A DNA stretch of 64,000 nucleotides from Bifidobacterium canis (GTDB lineage Bacteria; Actinomycetota; Actinomycetes; Actinomycetales; Bifidobacteriaceae): contig NZ_WNLP01000001.1 of assembly GCF_009727065.1 (NCBI RefSeq), positions 186,001 through 250,000 on the forward strand, read 5' to 3'. Made by a program: the position numbers and the translations under genes. Below, in pieces: positions 39,017 to 50,581 of this stretch (positions are counted from its first letter, which is position 1; every line of letters begins with the position of its first letter). Below the pieces are notes generated by a model. The model was not told the DNA's origin, ran no database searches, and saw only the letters and a program-made list of their open reading frames with translations.

Positions 39017-40249
39017 ATGACGAATCTTCTGCTCGCGGTGATCTATCTGGCGTTCATTTCGCTTGGTTTGCCCGATGGTCTGCTTGGGGCGGCATGGCCG
39101 ACGATGAGCGGCGATCTGAACGCGCCATTGTCGTGGGCTGGCGGTGTGTCGATGGTGATCAGCGCGGGCACGATCATCTCCGCGCTGCTCAGCGACAGAT
39201 TGACGCTGAGGTTCGGTGCGGGACGCGTGACGGCGTTTTCGGTGGCGTTGACAGCTGCAGCACTGATGGGATTCTCGTTCGCCCCGAACTACTGGGTGCT
39301 CATCGTCATGGCGATTCCCTACGGACTCGGCGCCGGTGGTGTGGACGCCGCACTGAACAACTACGTTGCCGTGCACTACACCAGCAGGCACATGAGCTGG
39401 CTGCACTGCATGTGGGGACTGGGAGCGCTGATCGGGCCATACGTGATGAGCTATGCGCTCGCCAGCGCACATGGCTGGCAGTGGGGGTACCGTTCCATTG
39501 GCATTCTGCAGATCGTGCTTACCGCGGTTCTCGTGCTCAGCTTGCCGCTGTGGAGATCCCGCACGCAGACGACAGTCGCGGGGGGCGGTGTCGAGCACGA
39601 CAATGACACGGAGAATGGCGCGACGCCGGCGGCACAGCGCAAACCTCTCGGCTTGCTCGGCGTGCTGCGCATCAGTGGGGCGCCGCAGATCCTCATCATG
39701 TTCTTCTGCTACTGCGCGATCGAGCAGACGGCGATTCTGTGGGCAAGCTCATACATGGTAGGTGTAGACGGTCTTGCCAAAGACGTTGCGGCCACATTCA
39801 CCAGCATGTTCCTGATCGGCATCACCGCGGGACGCTTCGCCAACGGATTCATGACGATGAAATTCTCGGATGCCACGATGATTCGCGTCGGCACGGCGTT
39901 GATCGCGTTGGGTATTGTGATGATGCTGATGCCTGTGCACAGTACGGCGTTGGCGGGTGCCGCATTCATCACGATCGGATTGGGCTGCGCGCCGGTGTAT
40001 CCGTGCATCATCCATTCGACGCCGGCGTATTTCGGCGCGGATAAATCCCAGGCGATCGTCGGTGTGCAGATGGCGTGCGCCTATGTGGGCACCATGCTGA
40101 TGCCGCCGCTGTTCGGTGTGATAGCGCAACATACGACGATCGCATTGCTGCCGTGGTATTTGACAGTGTTCGTGTTGTTGATGGCATGCATGCACGAATG
40201 GCTTCGTGCGCTACGCCGAGGTTCGATGCATGACGTAGCTCTTTCGTGA
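39017..40249 (+). CDS. MFS transporter
   Basis: A 410-aa major facilitator permease with about twelve helices. The first is LLAVIYLAFISLGLPDGLLG, a pattern seen in the FucP-like and related sugar-permease group. A cytoplasmic linker of about 40 residues at about 180-215 separates the two bundles. It starts at ATG 39017 with a weak GAAGG site. It lies between the GT4 gene and lhr, with no clue to substrate. Confidence 0.82.
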   Translation: MTNLLLAVIYLAFISLGLPDGLLGAAWPTMSGDLNAPLSWAGGVSMVISAGTIISALLSDRLTLRFGAGRVTAFSVALTAAALMGFSFAPNYWVLIVMAIPYGLGAGGVDAALNNYVAVHYTSRHMSWLHCMWGLGALIGPYVMSYALASAHGWQWGYRSIGILQIVLTAVLVLSLPLWRSRTQTTVAGGGVEHDNDTENGATPAAQRKPLGLLGVLRISGAPQILIMFFCYCAIEQTAILWASSYMVGVDGLAKDVAATFTSMFLIGITAGRFANGFMTMKFSDATMIRVGTALIALGIVMMLMPVHSTALAGAAFITIGLGCAPVYPCIIHSTPAYFGADKSQAIVGVQMACAYVGTMLMPPLFGVIAQHTTIALLPWYLTVFVLLMACMHEWLRALRRGSMHDVALS

Positions 40250-40283
40250 CGGCGAGATATGACGTGCCGCGGCGCGCGGCGAC

Positions 40284-40312
40284 TTGATTTCGTTGGGAAA
40301 CGCGAACATAAT
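40284..40312 (+). promoter_or_regulatory. Promoter of lhr, leaderless
   Basis: TTGATT at 40284-40289 and CATAAT at 40307-40312 with exactly 17 bp between. Initiation would fall on about 40319-40320, the lhr ATG. There is no ribosome site at that ATG, supporting a leaderless mRNA. Confidence 0.55.
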
Positions 40313-40319
40313 CGAACAT

Positions 40320-43300
40320 ATGTGCGAAAGTATGGCGATGTTCAGCGAACCGACACGAGCTTGGTTCACACGCGTGTTCGGCACGCCCACGCAGGCGCAG
40401 ACGCTCGCGTGGCCGGCCATCAAGAAGGGGAGCAATGTGCTCGTCATCTCACCCACCGGCTCGGGCAAAACACTGTCTGCGTTCCTATATGCCATCGACA
40501 GACTGATGTCGCACGCGAACGACACTGTGCGAACTGAAGCCAGTGGAAAACGTGCGGGCGCGCGCAAAAAAGGCGTGCGCGTGCTGTATATCTCACCACT
40601 GAAAGCGCTCGGCGTGGATGTCGCCAAGAATCTTGACACCCCACTCGCGGGAATCCGCGAAGAATACGAACGATTGGGCGCGCACGCTCCGCAAGTGAGC
40701 GTGGCCACGCGCAGCGGAGACACGACGGCGAAAGAACGTCGCGCCATCGTCTCCCATCCGCCGGATATTCTCGTCACCACGCCGGAATCACTATATTTGA
40801 TGCTCACCTCGAAAGCACGCTCGATTCTCGCGTCAGTGGAGACCGTGATAGTCGACGAAGTGCACGCGGTGGCGGGCACGAAGCGTGGCTCACATTTGGC
40901 ATTGAGCTTGGAGCGATTGGATGACCTGCTCGATACGCCGGCCCAACGCATCGGACTCTCTGCCACGGTGAACCCGCCGGAGCGTGCAGGCGCATTCCTC
41001 GGTGGTGCACAGCCTGTGACGATCGTACAGACCGGTGGCGCTCCCACGTTGCAGATCGGCATCGTGGAACCGGCCAAACAATTGGGAGATGGTCCAAGCG
41101 CGTCAACCAGATCAGGGAGTGGCAAGAGTGCAGGCATGCCCGAAATCAGCGGCGTCACTCCCGCCATGCGGCGCTTGGCGGAACGGCGTTCGCAGCAGAG
41201 CGGGGCTCCGGAAGTCTCATCCGAGCCCGTTAAGAAGTGGGGGAACCCAACTGCCCTGCCCTCGACACACGCGGCGGAAGACGATCATGACCTTGCGGAG
41301 ACGAAATCGGCTTGGCCGGCCATCGAACGCAGCATACTCGACCAGATCCTAGCCCACCGCACCACGCTCGTGTTCGTCAATTCGAGGGGACTGTGCGAAC
41401 GACTGACCGCGCAACTCAACGACTTGTATGCCGAACGCAATGGAATCGCTAATCCTGTGGATTTGCCATACGATCAGACCGATGAGCCCGCTCATTACCA
41501 TTCCACATTCGGATCGACAACCACGAAAGTCAACTCGCATGGTTCAGACGAGACGATAGCGATGGCACACCACGGTTCCGTGTCGAAAGATCGGCGCAAG
41601 CAAATCGAGGAACGACTCAAAAGCGGACGCCTTCGCTGTGTGGTGGCCACCAGCAGTCTCGAACTCGGCATAGATATGGGGTCGGTGGATCTGGTGATTC
41701 AGGTGGCCCCACCACTATCGGTGTCATCGGGGCTCCAACGTGTGGGACGCGCCGATCACAAAGTGGGTGCCGTTTCCCACGCCCTCATGTATCCGGTGAC
41801 ACGCGAACAGATCATTGGCGCCGGTGCGAGCGCCGAAAGCATGCTCGCCGGTGCGATCGAGCCATTGCACATGCCCGCGAATCCTCTTGACGTGCTGGCA
41901 CAGCAGACCGTTGCCGCCGCAAGTTTGGAACCGCTGAACGTTGACGACTGGTTCACGACGGTGAAACGCGCGGCTCCATTCGCTTCATTGCAGCGCGATA
42001 TGTTCGACGCGGTGGTCGGCATGTTGAGCGGCGCATACAATTCCGAGGATTTCTCGGCATTCCGACCACCGCTGATGTTCGACGAGGATTCGCATATGCT
42101 CTCCGGCCGACCGGGAGCACAGCGCTTGGCCGTGACCAGTGGAGGCACGATTCCCGACCGAGGGCTTTACACTGTGGTGCTGCCGGAGGCGGAAGCGGGG
42201 CAGGGGCCACGTCGTGTGGGTGAACTCGATGAAGAGATGGTGTATGAAACGCGTGTCGGCGACATCATCACATTGGGCACGACGAATTGGCAGGTGCAGG
42301 AGATCACCAACGACCGTGTGATCGTCGTTCCAGCTCCCGGCAGAAGCGCCAGGCTACCGTTCTGGCATGGTGAAGGCAACGGTCGCGACTATTCGTTCGG
42401 TTTGGCTCAAGGCACATGGCTCGACGCCGTGAGCGCTGGGCTCGTCCCGGCGAGCGAAAGCCAAGCCACGCCTCCTCGCGCAGGCTTCGATGATGCAGTG
42501 ACCGCGCGTTTGAAGGGTGACGGGTTGGACGGCAATTCGATCAGCAACCTCGCCTCGTTCCTGGCCGAACAGCAGGCGAGCACAGGTGTGATACCAACGG
42601 CATCGCATATCGTGATCGAACGGTGCCATGACGAGGAGAACGGCTGGCGCGTCGTTATCCACACACCGTATGGCAGACGCGTGCATGAGCCGTGGGCGTT
42701 GGCCATCAACATGAGGCTCACGCAACGATATGGGTTCGATGGGCAGATCTTCGCAGCCGATGACGGCATAGTGATGCAGTTGCCGGACGGCGACGGGCAG
42801 ATCGACATCGCATCGCTCATCAATTTCGATCCGGAAGATATTCAACGCATCGTCGAACAACAGGTGTCGGGCAGTGTGCTCTTCGCCGCCAGATTCCGCG
42901 AAATAGCGGCACGAGCACTGTTCATGCCCCGCACCGATCCGGGCAGACGAGTGCCGCTCTGGCAGCAACGGCTACGAGCTGCACAACTACTCGCGGCCGC
43001 GAAAACCCGCAAGAACTTCCCATTGTTGCTGGAAACGGCGCGTGAATGCCTGCAGGACGTGTATGACGTACCGGCATTGCGCGAAGTGCTCACTCAGTTG
43101 CGCGGTGGCGCCATCACAGTGCACAGCTGCGAAACAGCGATGCCGTCACCGATGGCTGAACATCTGCTGTTCGGCTTCGTGGGATCGGTGATGTATCAAT
43201 ACGACGTGCCACAAGCTGAACGTAACGCCCAACTGTTGTCGATGGATCCGCAGGTTCTGGAACAACTATTAGGCTCGAACAATCTCGCTTCGGTGCTCGA

Positions 43301-45020
43301 CACGCAAGTGATCGATGAGGTCTCGAAACAACTCGCATCGCGCACGTTCTGGAACGATCTTGCGAAAGACGATCTGCGAGGACGCGTGCATCGCTATGCC
43401 ACCACACACGGTCCGTTCACGGCGGATCATATGATCGCTGATCTCGAGCTCGATGCTCAGACCGCAGTGGAACTGCTTCAGGAATTGCGCGACAGCGGTG
43501 AAATGATGACCGGCAGATTCGATGACCGCATTGACTCACAGGCGCCGCAATGGCTGCATGCGGACGTGTTCAAGCGTATTCGCAACAAATCATTGGCCAA
43601 AGCACGCCACGCCATCAAACCGGTGCAACCGGAACGCTACCAGTCGTTCCTGCTGCAACGCCAAGGCGTGGGATCCGTGGGCGGTGAACTGCTGCAAGGC
43701 ATCGATGGTCTGGCACGCGCTTTGGAACAGCTTGAAGGAGTGGCCCTGCCTCTGCAGACCTGGGAATCGTATGTATTTCCGGCACGTGTGGCCAACTACC
43801 AGCCGACGATGCTCGACGAATTGGTGACCTCCGGCGAAGTGGTCTGGGTAGGGGAGTCGACGAGCAAACCTACCGGCAAACAGGCGGCGGACAACAATGG
43901 TAACATCAGATTCTTCATGGCAGACTCACCACAATTGATGCTGCACTGTCGTGCAGTCGATGAGGCATGGCACATTCACCGCCACGGTGCGACAGCGCAG
44001 GAGACGGAAACACTCAGCGTTCGTCAGGCGATCGTGAAAGCCCTCGACGATGGTGCGGCATGGCCTACGCAGCAGTTGGAAGAGCACGCCAAGCAATTGT
44101 GGCAAGCGAATCCGGAGACGATGGTCGACGAGCATACAGGCGAAGTGATCCCATCCACATGGTCGAGAAACCGGTTCGAGCAGGCATGCTGGGATCTGGT
44201 GTGGAACGGCGTCATAACGAACACCACATTGCAGCCGATGCGCTCACATGCGGCCACGCCATCACGGTTGCCGGCACGAGCGAGCAGAAGACGGGCGCGA
44301 CTGCGTGCGCCGATGCCATCTGCTTCGATGGGTGGCCTATGGATGCTGGTGCAAAGCCAATCCCAGGCCAGTGATGAGGAAGCCGCATTGGATCTGATCG
44401 GCGTTCTGCTCGACAGATATGGCGTGGTGGCTCCGCAAACAGTGGAAAGCGCCGGCATCCCAGGAGGATTCAGCGCGATCTATCCGGTGCTCAGACGCAT
44501 GGAGGAATCCGGATCGTTGGTTCGCGGCATGTTCGTAGACGGTTTTGGAGCCGCCCAATTCGCCGAACGTGAGACCGTCGACCTGCTACGTCGTGAAGAC
44601 AACGCAACCGTGACGGTCACCCTTGACTGCACCGATCCGGCCAACCTATTCGGCACTGCTATTACATGGCCCGAACCGGCACCGTTTACCGAGAACGCTG
44701 GCACGCAGATTCAAGAAGAGCATGCGATGCAGCCGGTCAAGGCGATACGCCGATCGGGGTCGCTCGTCGTCATCCGTGGAGGGCGAGCCCTGCTATACGT
44801 CTCGATCGGATCAGGGCGCGTGCTCGCCTTCGATTCCACGCAGACATTGCTGAGGTCGGCGGCCACGGCGCTCGCCGAGAGCTGCAGCCGCCGGCATGGG
44901 GCGAGCATAACGCTCAAAGATTGCAACGGATTGCCCCTGAACCTGCACAATCCGATGACCGCAGCATTGCGCTACGCCGGTTTTTCGCCAACCCCACAGG
45001 GGCTCAAACTATACCGATAG
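40320..45020 (+). CDS. lhr: Lhr-like ATP-dependent DNA helicase
   Basis: A 1566-aa superfamily-2 helicase of the Large Helicase-Related group, thought to act in DNA repair. Motif I is ISPTGSGKTLSAFLYAI (about residues 43-60) and motif II is VIVDEVHAVAG. Motif V/VI regions are VVATSSLELGIDMGSVD and LQRVGRADHKVG. A basic linker and winged-helix/DUF-type C-terminal halves follow. The ATG at 40320 was chosen from the promoter spacing; the TTG at 40284 falls in the -35. It converges on parC with only 4 bp between. Confidence 0.93.
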   Translation: MCESMAMFSEPTRAWFTRVFGTPTQAQTLAWPAIKKGSNVLVISPTGSGKTLSAFLYAIDRLMSHANDTVRTEASGKRAGARKKGVRVLYISPLKALGVDVAKNLDTPLAGIREEYERLGAHAPQVSVATRSGDTTAKERRAIVSHPPDILVTTPESLYLMLTSKARSILASVETVIVDEVHAVAGTKRGSHLALSLERLDDLLDTPAQRIGLSATVNPPERAGAFLGGAQPVTIVQTGGAPTLQIGIVEPAKQLGDGPSASTRSGSGKSAGMPEISGVTPAMRRLAERRSQQSGAPEVSSEPVKKWGNPTALPSTHAAEDDHDLAETKSAWPAIERSILDQILAHRTTLVFVNSRGLCERLTAQLNDLYAERNGIANPVDLPYDQTDEPAHYHSTFGSTTTKVNSHGSDETIAMAHHGSVSKDRRKQIEERLKSGRLRCVVATSSLELGIDMGSVDLVIQVAPPLSVSSGLQRVGRADHKVGAVSHALMYPVTREQIIGAGASAESMLAGAIEPLHMPANPLDVLAQQTVAAASLEPLNVDDWFTTVKRAAPFASLQRDMFDAVVGMLSGAYNSEDFSAFRPPLMFDEDSHMLSGRPGAQRLAVTSGGTIPDRGLYTVVLPEAEAGQGPRRVGELDEEMVYETRVGDIITLGTTNWQVQEITNDRVIVVPAPGRSARLPFWHGEGNGRDYSFGLAQGTWLDAVSAGLVPASESQATPPRAGFDDAVTARLKGDGLDGNSISNLASFLAEQQASTGVIPTASHIVIERCHDEENGWRVVIHTPYGRRVHEPWALAINMRLTQRYGFDGQIFAADDGIVMQLPDGDGQIDIASLINFDPEDIQRIVEQQVSGSVLFAARFREIAARALFMPRTDPGRRVPLWQQRLRAAQLLAAAKTRKNFPLLLETARECLQDVYDVPALREVLTQLRGGAITVHSCETAMPSPMAEHLLFGFVGSVMYQYDVPQAERNAQLLSMDPQVLEQLLGSNNLASVLDTQVIDEVSKQLASRTFWNDLAKDDLRGRVHRYATTHGPFTADHMIADLELDAQTAVELLQELRDSGEMMTGRFDDRIDSQAPQWLHADVFKRIRNKSLAKARHAIKPVQPERYQSFLLQRQGVGSVGGELLQGIDGLARALEQLEGVALPLQTWESYVFPARVANYQPTMLDELVTSGEVVWVGESTSKPTGKQAADNNGNIRFFMADSPQLMLHCRAVDEAWHIHRHGATAQETETLSVRQAIVKALDDGAAWPTQQLEEHAKQLWQANPETMVDEHTGEVIPSTWSRNRFEQACWDLVWNGVITNTTLQPMRSHAATPSRLPARASRRRARLRAPMPSASMGGLWMLVQSQSQASDEEAALDLIGVLLDRYGVVAPQTVESAGIPGGFSAIYPVLRRMEESGSLVRGMFVDGFGAAQFAERETVDLLRREDNATVTVTLDCTDPANLFGTAITWPEPAPFTENAGTQIQEEHAMQPVKAIRRSGSLVVIRGGRALLYVSIGSGRVLAFDSTQTLLRSAATALAESCSRRHGASITLKDCNGLPLNLHNPMTAALRYAGFSPTPQGLKLYR

Positions 45021-45024
45021 TTCC

Positions 45025-47694
45025 TCAGGCGAAACGAATCGCGGCATCCAGCTCGGTGCCGGAGCCATCCCTGCGCATGTCCACAGCAGGCAGCGCGACG
45101 GCATTGCCATGCTCGGTGGCAGCCAGCAACGGATACTCGCCCACGAACGCCGCAATCAACGTGTTCTGCCCCTTGAGGAACCTTTGTGAACGCACGCCAC
45201 CGGTGGCACGACCCTTGGTCGGGTAGAGATCCAACGGCGTGACCTTCGCACTACCGTTCTCAGTGCCAGGCAACGCGTCTTTGTCTCCGGCAACCGTGAG
45301 CACCACGACACCGGCAGCCGGGGAGATCTGCTGACCGTCGTCGCCCACTTCGGCGTCATGCCATTCAACGCTGTCGTGAGGCACCACCGCGAATGCGAGC
45401 ACATCGCACCCCTCGGCGAGCTTGATGCCGGCCATGCCAGCCGCGGTGCGACCCTGCGGACGCACCTTGCTGGCGTCGAACGTCAGTAACGACGAATCCG
45501 AAGACACGAATACGATGCGGTCGTCATCACGCGCCTCGGCAGCCGCCAACAGTTCGTCGCCGTCTTTCAAATCGATGATGCTCCACGAATCCATCGTCGT
45601 CGGGGATTCGCGATTCCAACGCTTCACAATGCCGTGACGCGTGCCCAAGCCAACAGGTGGCAACTCTTCCGGCGAAGCATCCTCACCAACCGTACCCGGC
45701 AACGCCAATGTAGCGATCACACGCTCACCCGGCACCGGATCTGTGCTCTCGGTGCCACTGAGCAACTCGGTGGCGGGAATGCCACCGGTCAGACTCAGGT
45801 GGCTTCCCACAGTGAGCTTCGGCAACTCCACCACATGCGCCACCACCATGCGTCCGGCAGACGTCACCAGCGCATAATCAGCACGCGTCCGCGCAGGCAT
45901 CAGTGACACAATCACATCATCTGCGCTCCGCTCACCAGCGCCACGCCTGTTCCACACGCCCAACGCGTCGACGTCCATGCGCGCGATCAATCCAGAAGCA
46001 CTCAGCGCGATAACACATGGCTCGTCTTCTATCTGCAACGCTTCAGCACTTTCACCAGCCTTCTTCGCGGCGGCAACGGCATCGGCCGCGTCGAGCACAT
46101 TCTCAGCATGGCGTGCGGCAGCCAACGCAGCGTCGGAAGGCATATCGTCACCGTGGGCGACCACCGGCGTCAGTTTGCCGTCGGCATCTTCGTCAAGCAG
46201 CACGGTCTGACGTGGCGAACCATATTCAGCCACAGCTTTGTCCATCTCGTCGATCACCACGGCGTCAAGCGTCAAAGCCGACGACAGAATCCGCTCCAAT
46301 TCTTCGATGCGCTGCATCAAATCGTCACGTTCGGACTCCAATTCGATGCGACTCATCTTCGTCAGTCTACGCAAGCGCAGGTCGAGAATGTATTGCGCCT
46401 GAATCTCATCAAGATCGAACTGCTTCATCAACGCAGTCTTCGCGGCGTCAGCGTCTTCGGAAGCGCGGATCACACGAATAACCTCGTCAATGTCCACCAG
46501 CGCGAGCAGCAAGCCCTCAACCAAATGCAAGCGTTCCAGAGCCTTCTTGCGGCGGAACTCACTGCGTCTGCGAATCACCTCGCGACGATGTTCGATCCAC
46601 ACGTCGAGCATCTCACGCAATCCAAGCGTGTGCGGACGCCCCTCAACGAGCGCCACGTTGTTGATCGCGAAATTCTCTTGCAGCGGCGTGTGTTTGAACA
46701 GTTGCGCGAGCACGGCGGCGGGATCGAAGCCCGTCTTCAGTTCGATCACAATGCGCGTGCCGTTATGCCGGTCGGTCAAGTCGATCGCGCCGGTGATGCC
46801 ATCGAGCTTATGGTTCTTCACACCTTCGGAAATGCGCTCGAGCACACGTTCTGGGCCGACCATGTACGGCAACTGCGTCACCACAATCGCCTTCTTGCGG
46901 GCGGTCAGATTCTCCACATGTGTGGCGGAACGTGTCGTCACCACGCCGCGCCCGCTTTCGTATGCTTCGCGAATACCGGAACGTCCGATGATGATGCCGC
47001 CGCCCGGCCAATCCGGGCCAGGCACATACTGCATCAAATCGTCAAGGCTCGCATCGGGGTGTTTCATCACATATTTGGCGGCAGCCACCACTTCGCCGAG
47101 ATTATGCGTAGCCATATTCGTGGCCATACCCACGGCGATGCCCGAAGCCCCATTCACCAACAGGTTCGGAATCGCGGCAGGCAGCACCGTCGGTTCCTTC
47201 AGCTTGTTGTCGTAGTTCGGCACGAAATCCACGGTGTCTTCGTCGATGTCGGCGTTCATGCCGAGCGCGGCGGGAGCCAAGCGAGCCTCGGTGTAACGAG
47301 AGGCGGCGGGACCATCATCGAGCGAGCCGAAATTGCCATGCCCGTCAACCAGCGGCAAACGCATTGCGAACGGTTGCGCCAAACGCACCATGGCCTCATA
47401 GATCGCGGAATCACCGTGCGGGTGCAGCTTGCCCATCACTTCGCCGACAACGCGCGCCGACTTCATATACGGACGCGTGGGCAGCAGATTCATTTGCCCC
47501 ATCTGATAGACGATGCGCCTTTGCACCGGCTTCATGCCATCGCGGGCGTCCGGCAGAGCGCGCGCGTAAATAACCGAATACGCATACTCGAGGAAGGATT
47601 TGCTCATCTCCTCCGACAGCGGAGTCTCAACAATATGCTCCTCAACCTGACGTGGGTCATACCCTGCGGCGGCCTGCTTGCGACGCGAAACCAT
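45025..47694 (-). CDS. parC: DNA topoisomerase subunit A (ParC/GyrA type)
   Basis: An 889-aa breakage-reunion subunit. The quinolone-region block is [20 protein letters not shown], and the catalytic Tyr is in ASRYTEARL. The C-terminal beta-pinwheel (about 560-880) lacks an obvious GyrA box, which favours ParC over GyrA. It pairs with the parE-type gene at 15813-18137. The start ATG 47694 follows AAGGGAGA. Family assignment between topoisomerase IV and gyrase A rests on the missing box. Confidence 0.88.
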   Translation of the reverse strand: MVSRRKQAAAGYDPRQVEEHIVETPLSEEMSKSFLEYAYSVIYARALPDARDGMKPVQRRIVYQMGQMNLLPTRPYMKSARVVGEVMGKLHPHGDSAIYEAMVRLAQPFAMRLPLVDGHGNFGSLDDGPAASRYTEARLAPAALGMNADIDEDTVDFVPNYDNKLKEPTVLPAAIPNLLVNGASGIAVGMATNMATHNLGEVVAAAKYVMKHPDASLDDLMQYVPGPDWPGGGIIIGRSGIREAYESGRGVVTTRSATHVENLTARKKAIVVTQLPYMVGPERVLERISEGVKNHKLDGITGAIDLTDRHNGTRIVIELKTGFDPAAVLAQLFKHTPLQENFAINNVALVEGRPHTLGLREMLDVWIEHRREVIRRRSEFRRKKALERLHLVEGLLLALVDIDEVIRVIRASEDADAAKTALMKQFDLDEIQAQYILDLRLRRLTKMSRIELESERDDLMQRIEELERILSSALTLDAVVIDEMDKAVAEYGSPRQTVLLDEDADGKLTPVVAHGDDMPSDAALAAARHAENVLDAADAVAAAKKAGESAEALQIEDEPCVIALSASGLIARMDVDALGVWNRRGAGERSADDVIVSLMPARTRADYALVTSAGRMVVAHVVELPKLTVGSHLSLTGGIPATELLSGTESTDPVPGERVIATLALPGTVGEDASPEELPPVGLGTRHGIVKRWNRESPTTMDSWSIIDLKDGDELLAAAEARDDDRIVFVSSDSSLLTFDASKVRPQGRTAAGMAGIKLAEGCDVLAFAVVPHDSVEWHDAEVGDDGQQISPAAGVVVLTVAGDKDALPGTENGSAKVTPLDLYPTKGRATGGVRSQRFLKGQNTLIAAFVGEYPLLAATEHGNAVALPAVDMRRDGSGTELDAAIRFA

Positions 47695-47803
47695 AAACGC
47701 TCTCCCTTACACATCTGAACCGTTTTATTGTATACTCTTCCACCGCAATTCGCCTGTCGAGCGAGCGAAATTCGCCGGTGAAACGTAACCGGCCGATGCT
47801 TGA

Positions 47804-49090
47804 ATGGAAACCATGAGCGTTGACATACCGCAGTCCAGTGAACTACTCGGATTCGTTCCCACCGCGCAATACGGCGACACAATCGACGCGAACCACGGCA
47901 GCGACGTGCCCGCGAACCTGCATGCCGCGAATAGCCGTGCGCGTGGGGGAGCGCTGCACCTTTCCGCGGTATTGCCGGCACTGTCTTCGGCAATAGGCGC
48001 GCCGGTCTCCACACATGTGCACAGCAATGCGCGCGAACTGCAGCGTGCGCTCGGATTCCCGAACGCAAAGTCAGCGGTCGTCGTGCTCGTGGACGGGCTC
48101 GGCTACTGGAACCTCAACATGATGCTCGGGTATGCGCCATATCTGCGCTCGCTGATGAACGAGCCCGCGAACCAGCGTCCGATCAGCACATGCTCGCCAA
48201 GCACAACCACGGCGGCATTGGCGACGTTCGGCACCGGCACATGCCCGGGAATGACCGGCCTGGCCGGCTACACGCAGTTGAACCCGCAGACCGGCCAGAT
48301 AAGCCAGCTGATTCAGTTCCGTGGAGCGTTGCCTCCCGAGCAGCTGCAGACAATGCCGACCGTGTTCGCGAAACTGCGCGAGCAGGGTGCACGCGCAACG
48401 AGCGTGGGCATGACGAGATTCATGGCTTCCGCATTGACTCGCGCGGCTCTGCGAGACAGCGACTACATTTGCAACGACAATCCCACCAAACGTGTGAGCA
48501 TAGCCGCGAATACGGCCAGGGAGCCGGGATTGACGTACCTGTATATGCGCGAGATCGACAAGGCCGGGCACGCATATGGTTGGCATAGCGATGAATGGCA
48601 GGTGGCGTTCGAACGAGTGGATATGCGATTGGGCATGCTGCACAGGCAGGCTCCACACGACACGTTGATCGTCATCGTGGCAGATCACGGCATGGTGAGT
48701 GCCGACCAGAGTGAAGGCGCGCGCATCGACATTGCAGAAGATCCGGAGCTGATGAAAGGCGTGCGGCTCGTCGGCGGCGAGCCACGTGCCACGATGCTGT
48801 ATGCCGAGGATGGCGTTAACCCTGATGATCTTGCGGCGCGCTGGCGTTCCCGTTTGGGTGAGCGTGCATGGATTCGCACGAAACGCGAAGCCGTGGATGG
48901 TGGGCTGCTCGGCTCTGTGCGCGATGATGTCATGCCGATGCTCGGCGATGTGATCGTCTACGCCGCCGGGAATAACACGATAGTCGACACGCGCACGCAG
49001 ACAGACGGCGCAACGCGCATGCCCGGCGTGCATGGCTCGCAGACGATGCTGGAAATGGATATTCCGTGCTTGATCGATTACGTCGAGTGA
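47804..49090 (+). CDS. Alkaline phosphatase superfamily protein
   Basis: A 428-aa metal-dependent phosphodiesterase/nucleotide pyrophosphatase-like enzyme. The N-terminal metal site VVLVDGLGYWN is near residue 90, and the nucleophile Thr lies in STCSPSTTTAALATFGTG. IDKAGHAYGWHSDEW and IVIVADHGMVSAD supply the other metal ligands. HGSQTMLEMDIP ends the fold. No signal peptide is seen. ATG 47804 and ATG 47813 are both possible starts. It is divergent from parC, and its 3' end meets the convergent sepH. Confidence 0.85.
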   Translation: METMSVDIPQSSELLGFVPTAQYGDTIDANHGSDVPANLHAANSRARGGALHLSAVLPALSSAIGAPVSTHVHSNARELQRALGFPNAKSAVVVLVDGLGYWNLNMMLGYAPYLRSLMNEPANQRPISTCSPSTTTAALATFGTGTCPGMTGLAGYTQLNPQTGQISQLIQFRGALPPEQLQTMPTVFAKLREQGARATSVGMTRFMASALTRAALRDSDYICNDNPTKRVSIAANTAREPGLTYLYMREIDKAGHAYGWHSDEWQVAFERVDMRLGMLHRQAPHDTLIVIVADHGMVSADQSEGARIDIAEDPELMKGVRLVGGEPRATMLYAEDGVNPDDLAARWRSRLGERAWIRTKREAVDGGLLGSVRDDVMPMLGDVIVYAAGNNTIVDTRTQTDGATRMPGVHGSQTMLEMDIPCLIDYVE

Positions 49091-49093
49091 CGG

Positions 49094-50454
49094 TTAGTGC
49101 TTGTTCGTGTCTTTGCCGAACATGATCTCATCCCAGCTCGGCATGGTGGCACGACCTGAATGCCGCGTGGCATGGTGTTCTGCCGGCGCGTCATGCTCCG
49201 CGGACTTACGCACCGACGGTTGTTGAAGCGTCGGCGTCTCATCGTCTCCTTGGGCTTGCGTGGCTGGCTCATCTGCGTGTTTTGAAGAGACTGCACGAGT
49301 GTCGGTCGCGGATTTCGTCGTGCTGCGATTGTGCTTGGGGTAGAGCGCGCTGATCGGTACGGCGTGAGATTTGCTGTGCGCGCGCTTCGCGCTCGCATCT
49401 GCATTTGAGTTTTCCGCGTCGGAGTGTTCGTCGCTCGTTGCCGATTCGCCTGTTTGCTGCTCATTTGGCGCGTCTGCTTGTGGCTCATCGGCGGTTGTAT
49501 GCGTGGGCTGCGCGTCAGTTGCATTCCTATCGGCTGCTTGATCGGACTGCTGAGCAGACTCCGTTGTGCCGGATTGCACGTCAGAGGCAGCGGATGTTTC
49601 GTTTGAAGAGGAAATGGCAGTGGCTTCACTGGTTGTGTGGGACTCGCTGGATTCAGGCTCTTGCGTAGCGGGTGCAACGGTTTCCTGAACCGAGGCGTTC
49701 GCGTGCTGCGTAGTATTGCGCGCGCTGGCAGCGGTTTGCGTGTTGTTCCACGCGGCGACGGTCTGCTCGATACGTGCGGAACGTGCGGAATCTCCGGGCA
49801 GTTGAATGGCGGAAGGCAATGCTTCGGCGAGTGCGTCTTGTGCGGAATCGTCGAAAGCAGCGCCGGTCGAATTCATCTCTCCGATGAGTTTTCCCGCTGC
49901 ATTATTGATGCACACCACCGTGTTGTCGTGCATGTTCCACGACCACTCCGCGTGAATGCGGTGGCCGGCAGACATGAAGTTGGCGCTTATTCTCCACGGT
50001 TCGAGTCCACGGCGAGTCGCTTTCCACTCCACGGACTCCGGACGTACGCGCGCCGCCGCGAGCGTGCGGTCGATGAGCTCAGACAGCGTGCGCACCTTGC
50101 TCTCTTTCGGTGCGCGCACACGCAGGAACTGCTCGATCGCATATTTTTCTCGGCTTCGATCGACGAGGCGAAACGCCGTACGAGCACTTCGCTCAGATTG
50201 TATTGTTTGGCGATATGCTCGGGGTCGGCGCCAGCGCGAATAAGAGACTGGATCTGCGAGATTGGCAGGCTTCTGTGCTGGTGCGCGCTCGTGCTGGCGC
50301 GCTTCTCGGAGCGAATCTGTTTCGCCTCCAAAACCGCGCGTTCAAAGGTGTCGTCGACTTTGACGAGGAACGGCATGCCGTCTGCCGTGAACACCAAATC
50401 ACCGTCTTGGGTCACATGGTCGAACTGTGCGGCGGGAAACGATTCAGTGTGCAT
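49094..50454 (-). CDS. sepH: Septation protein SepH, one frameshift as sequenced
   Basis: An actinobacterial cell-division protein of the DUF3071 family. SepH has been described in Streptomyces as an FtsZ-associated protein. The N-terminal domain (about 1-165) reads FDHVTQDGDLVFTADG, includes an HTH-like IRAGADPEHIAKQYNL, and then EWSWNMHDNTVVCIN. The frame is lost in the T-run 50144-50148 (A-run on the coding strand); restoring one base gives EAEKKYAIEQFLRVRAPKES. The corrected protein is 453 aa with a long low-complexity C-terminal half of Ala/Thr/Ser/Glu. Confidence 0.87.
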
Positions 50455-50581
50455 ATCTCAACGCCTTCGATGCTTTCCAAAATGTGAACATTTCCATTGT
50501 GCTCCACGTGTCGGATTTTGCGCTAATCCTAAATCGTGTATTCTATGCGAGGAATAGTTGCGTACTATTACACGTTAACCT

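Noticed and set aside
46108-47718. 536-codon frame antisense to parC
   Set aside because: A frame shadow of a GC-rich gene, rich in His and Arg, with no recognisable domain.
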